A stretch of 64,000 bases of DNA. Origin: Polytrichum commune (taxonomy: Eukaryota > Streptophyta > Polytrichopsida > Polytrichales > Polytrichaceae). The stretch lies in assembly GCA_950295325.1 (NCBI GenBank), contig OX485806.1, positions 58,523,169 to 58,587,168 of the forward strand, read 5' to 3'. Below, piece after piece: positions 56,686 to 64,000 of the stretch. Made by a program: the position numbers and the translations under genes. Below the pieces are notes generated by a model. That model did not search any database. It saw nothing but the letters and a program-made list of their open reading frames with translations, and was not told the origin of the DNA. The first letter of the stretch is position 1, and each line of letters starts with the position of its first letter.

Positions 56686-59600
56686 CATGCACGGAGGAGA
56701 ATGCACAAAAAAATTCAAGAAGATAAAGACTTAGAAAATTTTCAAAAATAAGAATTCTCATAAGCATCAAATAGGAACTAAGATACTTACCACAATTTGT
56801 AGGACAAGCACTTGAGTTTACCGGATGAAATCAAGGTCTCACATCAACAAAACATAATTGGAGAATGACATCAGAGATCTAATCGGTGTCAAGGGCAAAC
56901 CATCATTTGAGAGGTGATAAGCACAAGGCCACCAAGTAGGCCGAATCAAACATCACTTCACACTCAAACTAATCCTAGGATTTCACATCATAAATAATAA
57001 TGAAGTGGATTTAGACTTCAAGTGAGAGAACATACCTACCATTATAAATAAAAATCTAAAGGAATAAATTTTTTTTTTTACCAAGTAAATGATGGATAAG
57101 AGGATCTAGGACCTAGACCATGTGAATGACAAAGAAGGTGAGAAATCACTTAACCTTTAAATTATACTTAGGGGGATTGAAGTTGAGGACACATGACTAG
57201 TGTTATCCTAGAGATATCTAACCTTGACATTAGGGTCTTAGGGAAACATAAGCTTGCAAAACTTTGAGCATTGAATTCTAGGGCATATTTAAAATGTCTT
57301 AGAAATTCGTTAAACAAAAAGGGAAATTCACACCTTGTCATTCAATCAAGATTTCAAGGAGTTACAAGAAACTAATTTGATGGCTCAAAGAGATAGAAAT
57401 AGTAGAGAGCATAAAGTGTTACAATTAGGTGATAGTTTGAACCCTCAAGGTGTTTAAAGTAAACCTGGAAGAGGATACATTCCTCAACTCTGAAACTAGA
57501 GATACTTAAGTCATGAAACTAACATAGAAACTTATCCTTGGCAGATTACTTAAAGGTTCTTAGAATTGTTTGAAGTCCTAATTCTCGTAGGAATGAATTT
57601 TGTGTAACCGATTCACAACATGTTACACTATCTAAGGTTGAGGGTAGGTGGAGACCTCAACAAGTACAAATATTGGTCATAATATGATAATAAAAAAAAT
57701 TATGGTTTTATATTCACAATATTGAAATCAAAGTCTTCAAATTTTATGATTATAAGAATCCATGGTTAAATCTATCATATATCCTAACCAAGATACAATT
57801 TGACAAATGTGAAAGCATTTTCCGTGAAATCCCTAAGTGTCACGGTGTCAAAGCATTATCATAACATGGACATCATGAATTCAATGAGAACATTCAAGGG
57901 TAGTAAGAGATATGCCTCACCAATTTGATTTAACCAAAAAAAACCTTGAAACCAACAATGAAGGCCTTAACTTTGAATGGAAGAAAGATGAATGCAATAC
58001 AATGATATGTTTATGAAATATCACAATAAATTGAATATAATTTATTCACAATAATCCAAATTATGTCAGTTCAATATTAAGGAAGATCAATGGGTATATT
58101 AAGATGTGACATATACAATAAACCAATACAAATTGAACGAGCTTTATAAAAATAAGTACAAGCCTAAAAGTTCATAGTAAATGTGTTGAACAATTTTAAA
58201 ATGACATGTGTTCAATATTGATCTAAACTGGAGTATAGAATGGTATTGTATTAGAATAGGATAAATTCTTCACAAACAACAATAAAATCTACAAGGTTTT
58301 ATGATGTTTAATCAGTCGTAATTTAAAAATACATGCAACATTGTAATGTATGTTGTTGTATAGAAAATCTCACAGTAAGAGATTAATCTCAAAGCAAATT
58401 ATTCATGACCATAAATTGAACGATATGATTTATTGTTCAATTGATGTCTCTTGCATTTAATAGTTCAAATGTTGCTTGATTATCTATTTATTATGGAACC
58501 ATAGCCAGTATTATTGATATATTAAAGTCAATTTTGGCTTCATTAGGTCAGATTGAAACATTTGTTGACATATATGAAAAATTAACCACATAAAAGTGAA
58601 GTAGTTTGAATTTCAAGAAGGTTCAAGAAAATTAAAACTTTAATTACAACATTACACATCAACCCTTGAGCCAAACTCTAAATTCTACAATAATAGGAGT
58701 CAATCTAAATAGTATGGGAGATGAAACCACATATTTATCTAACTAATATCTGTAGTTCAAATATGCCAATTTTTAAATTTTAAATTCCAAACCCAAATTA
58801 AATTTTCTGGTTGTGATTTGTGTGATATTTGTAATAGTTGGTCCTTAAAATGGGGATAGACCCACTATTTTCGTTTAAATATGACTAATCAGACCACTAG
58901 ATATTATTTGCATAGAATTTGGGAAGTAATATTAGTATAAGTGTTCTTTTAGTAGAAATCATAGTAGGATAATTGAGGCGTGGGAATGGACCCACAAGAG
59001 GGTAGCAACATTGAACCCTACACCAACTACGGGTATAAGACTATTATGGATACTAGGTTAAGGTATAGATTTGGTCTAAATATTGTTGTTACTGTATAGT
59101 ATTGTATCCTCTAATAAACACCTCTATATATATCTTAACACTGGCACTTGTTAACATTTAACACGTCCTATGTATAATAACAACCCCACATATTAGTATG
59201 TATTTTGGCATTGTGGTAATTTTATGCTCAAAGTATAATTTTTGTAATTGCCAATATGCAATAATACAACAAAGATAATAATATCATAAAAGAAGACATG
59301 TGTACATTTTCCAAAAATTAGAGAAGAACCAAAATTCAATTTTTCTAAATAAAGCTCCTAAGACATGAGCAACCCAACAAGTGAGGTGGATTTATGGTAG
59401 ATATAATTCAACATCTGTTGCATACATACTTCAATAGATTTCTTAATTTAACAAGGATCCAAAGTCACATCATCCACACCCTCCCACCCACTCTGATTCA
59501 TCAATTTTGAAAAGTAGAAATATAAACTCATAATGTGCACGTATTATCTTTCTTTCATTGAAATTAGTAAAAAGGGAACAAGGAAGGCCTACCAATCAAC

Positions 59601-60531
59601 TTGCAACCCACCCTCTAAAACAAGCCCCATCCAACACCTGCTGAACTCTTCCAGTTTTTTACCCAAGAGAGCTTCAGATGTTGCAAATTCTCGACCATTA
59701 TACTGTACATGTCATTGTACATTTTATTGATTTTGTTTTTGCATTTTACAGACTAAATCCAATATACTGGATCTCACAGTTGGCAAGCTAAATTTGTTTC
59801 ACTCCCCTTGATGCTCTGCTTTGTTGTAGGCAGCCACTTCAACACTATCACATCAACTCTACAATTTGACAAACAATGTCATGACAAACTAAATTTTATG
59901 ATTTGTACGCGGATTGCATCAAAAAAGTAGAAATGTCCTTCATGAGCGCAAAAATGGGTGGTCATTAAGGTGATTTGGTTTTCCAATCATTTGAGAGGAC
60001 CTATCAATGTTTGAGACAAACCTGAAACTAGAATTGATGGTTGATGGCTCAGAATATATAGATCAGACTCATTGCATATTGCATACGATGGGCAAATTTG
60101 AGGCTGTTAAGAGTTGTTCAAACCATAGTACAAACACCCAACAAGTGTTTCCAAAGACCTAAAGCTATGTGTGCAGAGTGGGTTTTACACAAACTCAATG
60201 GCAATCTTGTTCTAGACACCATCCGGAATTATTGACAAGTATCTAATGCACCAGTGCTGTTGCTTATGTAACCTCAACTTACTTATACTCGAATACACCT
60301 CATTTGGACTTCATGTCTCAGCTCAATGTCTCATGGCTACAAGACTTCTGAGTGTTAATGATTTGCATAGATGAACCACATTGCCAGCATTACCGCCAGG
60401 GAGTACTCCATTATTTTAGCATGAATGTCCTTCACATTTTCTACTAACAAGTGCAGATAGCCTGGGAGGACATTAGTGCTGGTGCATGTATAACTTGCTT
60501 ATGTGGATATCAGTAGTGGTGCCTTAATCTT
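56686..60531. other. AT-rich intergenic sequence left of RCE1
   Basis: Open frames are short and no family is recognised. The part nearest 60531 would contain the RCE1 3' UTR; I cannot place its end. Confidence 0.55.
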
Positions 60532-63123
60532 TTAGCCCCTCCACTTGCAGTGACCAAAACAACAATTGCAGTCACTAGGAGGGACTATGTTATTATACAA
60601 CAAAGGAGATGTAACTGGCCGTAGAAGATAAATGAAGCCTCCCAAACCAACAAGGAACGCAAATCCCAACACTGCACAGGATATCCACCAGGACACTTAA
60701 AAATGTCAGGTTCGAAAATATATTCTTGCAAATATATTGCCAAGACTGTTCAAACTTGACCATAACATAACTGTACACCCTGGATGATTTGATCAGCAGA
60801 AAATTTAGCAAGGTTGGATTGACAAGCCTTTCATAAATAACCACCCTCAACAGCTCTAAATACAGTAAGATCCACATATTGGCAGCTGGAACACCGAAGA
60901 AAATTGATAATTTTACCAAACTAATGGCCTTCAACAAAAGCAGAGGATGAAATTCACACTAGGTGGTGGTCTCTGCTGACGCAGATTTTGTGGTTCTCAA
61001 CAATGGGCCCCACACATTGATTGTCACCTCATGCATGCCTTGTAGAAACCAATGTAAACCCTATATGGAGATTCCAGAAAAATCAAAAACCCAAGCCATA
61101 AACAAAATATGTTTAGCAAAACCTTTGGTATGGGAAGAACTGAAGATGTCCCCAAGAGCTGGCAAACCCATTACGTTGCACAACACATGAGCAACAATTG
61201 GTGCCACTAAGTGCCCTGCATGTCAAAACAACCATATCAGTGAGTATATTGTAATCACAATGTCAGGAATGCTTATTAATTGTTTAGAAAACTCCTTTGT
61301 ACATATATTGAAACCTTACACAAAATTGCATAATAAAACAGGAGTGCCTAATAATGATGAGCTACGCTTCAAAGAACACCACATTCTGCATTTAAGCATT
61401 ACTTCTCTATCAGATGAGCAATGTTGGTTACTAAGTCACATATGGTTCCAGCTTGCTATATTGTGCTGTAATAGACTCCCTGGAGCAGCTTCTTCAGCTC
61501 ACCCAAGGCTGTTGACCAAAAGTATCATTCATAACAAAGTTGTGGTTTGAGACCTCAAAGCATCCATAATTTACATGGATTTTGTATGAAAACAAGCAAA
61601 ACTCACCTCTCTTATGCCTAGTAGTAACTTCAATTCATGGTCAAGGTCAACATACCTGTGCGAAGAAAAAGATAAGCTGCATACCATCCAAAGATTGTAG
61701 TATAGGCAAACCTGAAACCTGTGAAACAATCGAAAGTTTTCCAAATTACCAGTTGCATTCACATACTCTAATAAGACAATTTATAAGTGTACCATGTGAA
61801 CTCAATCACAATTGCAATGGGCAACTGACAACTTTGCAAATATTCATGTCCCTCTGATCTACGAAAAACCTGAAAGCTCACTTCATTGGCTCACAAATTC
61901 ATATATGAATTTATGAATTTATTCAAATTCCACTAGCATTTTGGACATATAGTTCACTTCAAATATTTATTCAGTCCAAGGCAGGGGCATTCAAGTTGAT
62001 TCTTACCCACAATGAATGCTGCCTTTTGATAATCTTTCTTCTCAGGATAAACCACCTCCCAGTAGTGATTTAAATGTGCTGCCAAGCCAACTCCATCTTG
62101 AACGATTTGGAACCCAAGGAGTCTACAAACCCAGTGCACATGTGGTTCAACAAAGCCAATGCGGATTTTGGAAAACTAACCACAATCTCAACAATCATTA
62201 ACCAGTATGGGAGTAGACAGAAAGCATCCCAAAGAAGTTTTAAGTTGCTTTCATGTTATCTTGAATGCTTTCTGGTTACTGCAGCCACTTGCAAGTACAC
62301 ATGTCTCTTTAATTAATTATCCAACGCCAAAAAAAAAGCCTATCCATGTAGGTTCACCAGAACCCACCCTATATTTATTTTCTGACGTAGACTAGACCGG
62401 CATCCAGGAGCCTACTCTAAGATATTTTCAATCGGTGGTGAATACATTGGAGAACATAGATTATCAAATAGATGCAGTCCACAGAATTGAGGTTTGACTT
62501 TACCAAGGCCAAAGAAAAGTGGGCAAAAAAGCATAACTTTGGTTGGAGAATAGCCTGCACACAACAACAGAGGAATCATGCAAGCTCGAAACACCCACTC
62601 CTCAGTGACCGGCCCCTGTTACAATCATTTGAAAGGGCATTAAAACTAGGTTAAGCAAAATATGAATTGAATTTACTGATTAATAATTAAGAACATCAAT
62701 TACCTTGATAGCACCTTAGAATTTTAGCTAAGTAAATTCCCACGAAACAAAGTAATGTTGATTTTAGGAAAATCCAAGAAAATTGTAACCTCACATATGT
62801 TGTGGGGTTAATGTCCATGAATTTAATGAGCTGTAATCACCAGATCATCTCCCATGAAAATTCAAAAGGAAGTTGGATAGAGAGAGCAATTTAAGGAAAG
62901 ATTGTACCACAACAAAGTTTCGCCATGCAAATACGTCAAAAACAAGTGACCATGTTTCAGCTGCAAACTTTGTAAATAAACTCTGGACAAACCCTGTCCC
63001 ACGTAATCCTTGGAAATCTAATGCATCGGAATCTGCAGTTGATACAAAGTCGAGAGATGCCATAACCAGGGGGCCGAGATACAGGAGAGCAGTCAAGAGC
63101 AGAGGGTATGTAGTCGCCTGCCA
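60532..63123 (-). CDS. RCE1: CAAX prenyl endopeptidase RCE1/FACE2, 3' six exons
   Basis: Exons on the minus strand with GT/AG borders and matching phases: 63123-62908, 62615-62504, 62078-62007, 61718-61656, 61215-61123 and 60671-60532 (TAA at 60532-60534). They encode 231 residues. Catalytic features of the CPBP/RCE1 family are present: TEEWVFR (EExxxR), FFGLAHLNH and HVLCN (HxxxN). Several hydrophobic segments fit a multi-pass ER membrane enzyme. RCE1 removes the last three residues of prenylated CAAX proteins before carboxyl methylation. Plant RCE1 is about 300 residues, so roughly the first 70-80 are missing; they probably lie beyond 64000. No stop or frameshift is seen, and this is the only intact-looking host gene in the window. 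Confidence 0.9.
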
Positions 63124-64000
63124 CTGAGGATAAAAAGGGGAGGAAATAGCCGTTTAGAGACAAATTTACACAAATCATCAGGAAATAAACGCAGCTGCAT
63201 ACCAATAAGATTCCAAGGAACACTACCAGGCAGCTAGATCATTTTCTGTGCTGAAGAATTATATAAATGTCTATGTACCTAAACATTCTTCTGGATTATT
63301 TACATGATCCACAGAAAAGCAAGATCCTGAACTCAGCTGACAATATCATGATGGAGGGAATGGATGCATAGAATGTCATTATAAAAGAAAAGAACTTCAT
63401 TCATCAAATACATTAATACAGAAGGAACAAATTCTTGAAGTGAAGGGATGCATCTAAATTCTTAAGGAAAAGATTGACTTAAATCCATGAAGTTACCAAA
63501 TTATAGACATCAATTGGCAATAAAAATAAATTAAGAGATTAAATCTTAATATATAATCTAATAATTCGTTTACAATTGGGCAGTTTCATATCAATTTCTG
63601 ATGTAAGATACATGAAGTTGCAATACCTGGAAATGGACAAAACTATAAGGAATTTTGAGTAGTGAAAACATCTCTACTTCCAACCTCACGTGGTACTTCT
63701 AAAAGTGTCCAATCAGATCATGTTCAAAAATCTCCTTTCAACAGCAAATGGCCATTGGTCTCTATGAGGTCACAAGCTGATTTAGATCACAAAGAAGAAG
63801 GCAGAAGTACCAAGTGATCAGTACGAAGGCCGAAAATGGCAAGGAGAGATGGTTTGTTGTAGCTCAGTTGCCCTTCTACCTTCATGAAACATTAGAAATG
63901 AAACATCAGCTAGATTCATTGACAAATGAGTTGCAATCATCTCCTCCAGTAAGTCTGCTAGACATGCGTCCAAGAAACTCTGAAGGGTACCAAACCTGTC
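63124..64000 (-). other. RCE1 intron and upstream sequence
   Basis: Sequence before the exon at 63123. A usable acceptor (CCTCAG) ends at 63124. I found no exon resembling the RCE1 N-terminus up to 64000, so the preceding intron probably extends past the window. Confidence 0.5.

Noticed and set aside
63800-64000. Open minus-strand stretch that might be an N-terminal RCE1 exon
   Set aside because: Its translation does not resemble the RCE1 N-terminus and no matching splice phase could be shown.

Overview
The window looks like a stretch of a large, repeat-rich land-plant nuclear genome. A spliced plant CAAX-protease gene lies at the right edge and almost everything else is nested transposons. 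A gymnosperm or another large-genome land plant would fit, but the sequence does not settle the species.

Layout. (1) 1-25450 is a Ty3/gypsy element of the Athila/Tat kind, with a tRNA-Asp-type primer site, gag-pol and an unusual long coiled-coil ORF downstream of pol. That ORF is split by a second Ty3-type element on the minus strand (12075-24845). The second element encodes gag, an aspartic protease, a C5 DNA methyltransferase, RT, RNase H, integrase and a PHD finger. It is itself split, inside the methyltransferase domain, by a 2.8-kb solo LTR (16782-19619). (2) 25727-43080 is a CACTA transposon with a TCC target duplication. It is interrupted by a 10-kb Mutator-like element (29517-39538) with a perfect 9-bp target duplication. 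This MULE carries a SWIM-containing transposase gene on the minus strand and, divergently, a spliced gene with a ParB-like segment followed by an N4/N6 amino-methyltransferase-like domain. Phased palindrome arrays lie in introns of both genes. (3) About 43.6-49.8 kb is a decayed Ty1/copia element whose gag is split by a second solo LTR (44230-47026) of the same 2.8-kb family. A third copy, inverted, stands at 51084-53922. (4) 53.9-60.5 kb is AT-rich sequence in which I recognise no gene. (5) 60532-63123, minus strand, carries six exons of RCE1/FACE2, the CAAX prenyl endopeptidase; its N-terminal exon(s) lie beyond the window or were not found.

The main point of interest is that two unrelated mobile elements side by side carry two unrelated DNA-methyltransferase-type domains: a C5 enzyme next to a PHD reader in the retroelement, and an amino-methyltransferase-like protein in the MULE. 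Both genes have premature stops in these copies. Other notable signals are a dispersed 10-bp dyad motif in the outer retroelement (13 exact matches in about 4 kb), 22-bp palindromes at 32-bp spacing in the MULE, and an LTR arrangement in the methyltransferase element that ordinary reverse transcription would not produce.
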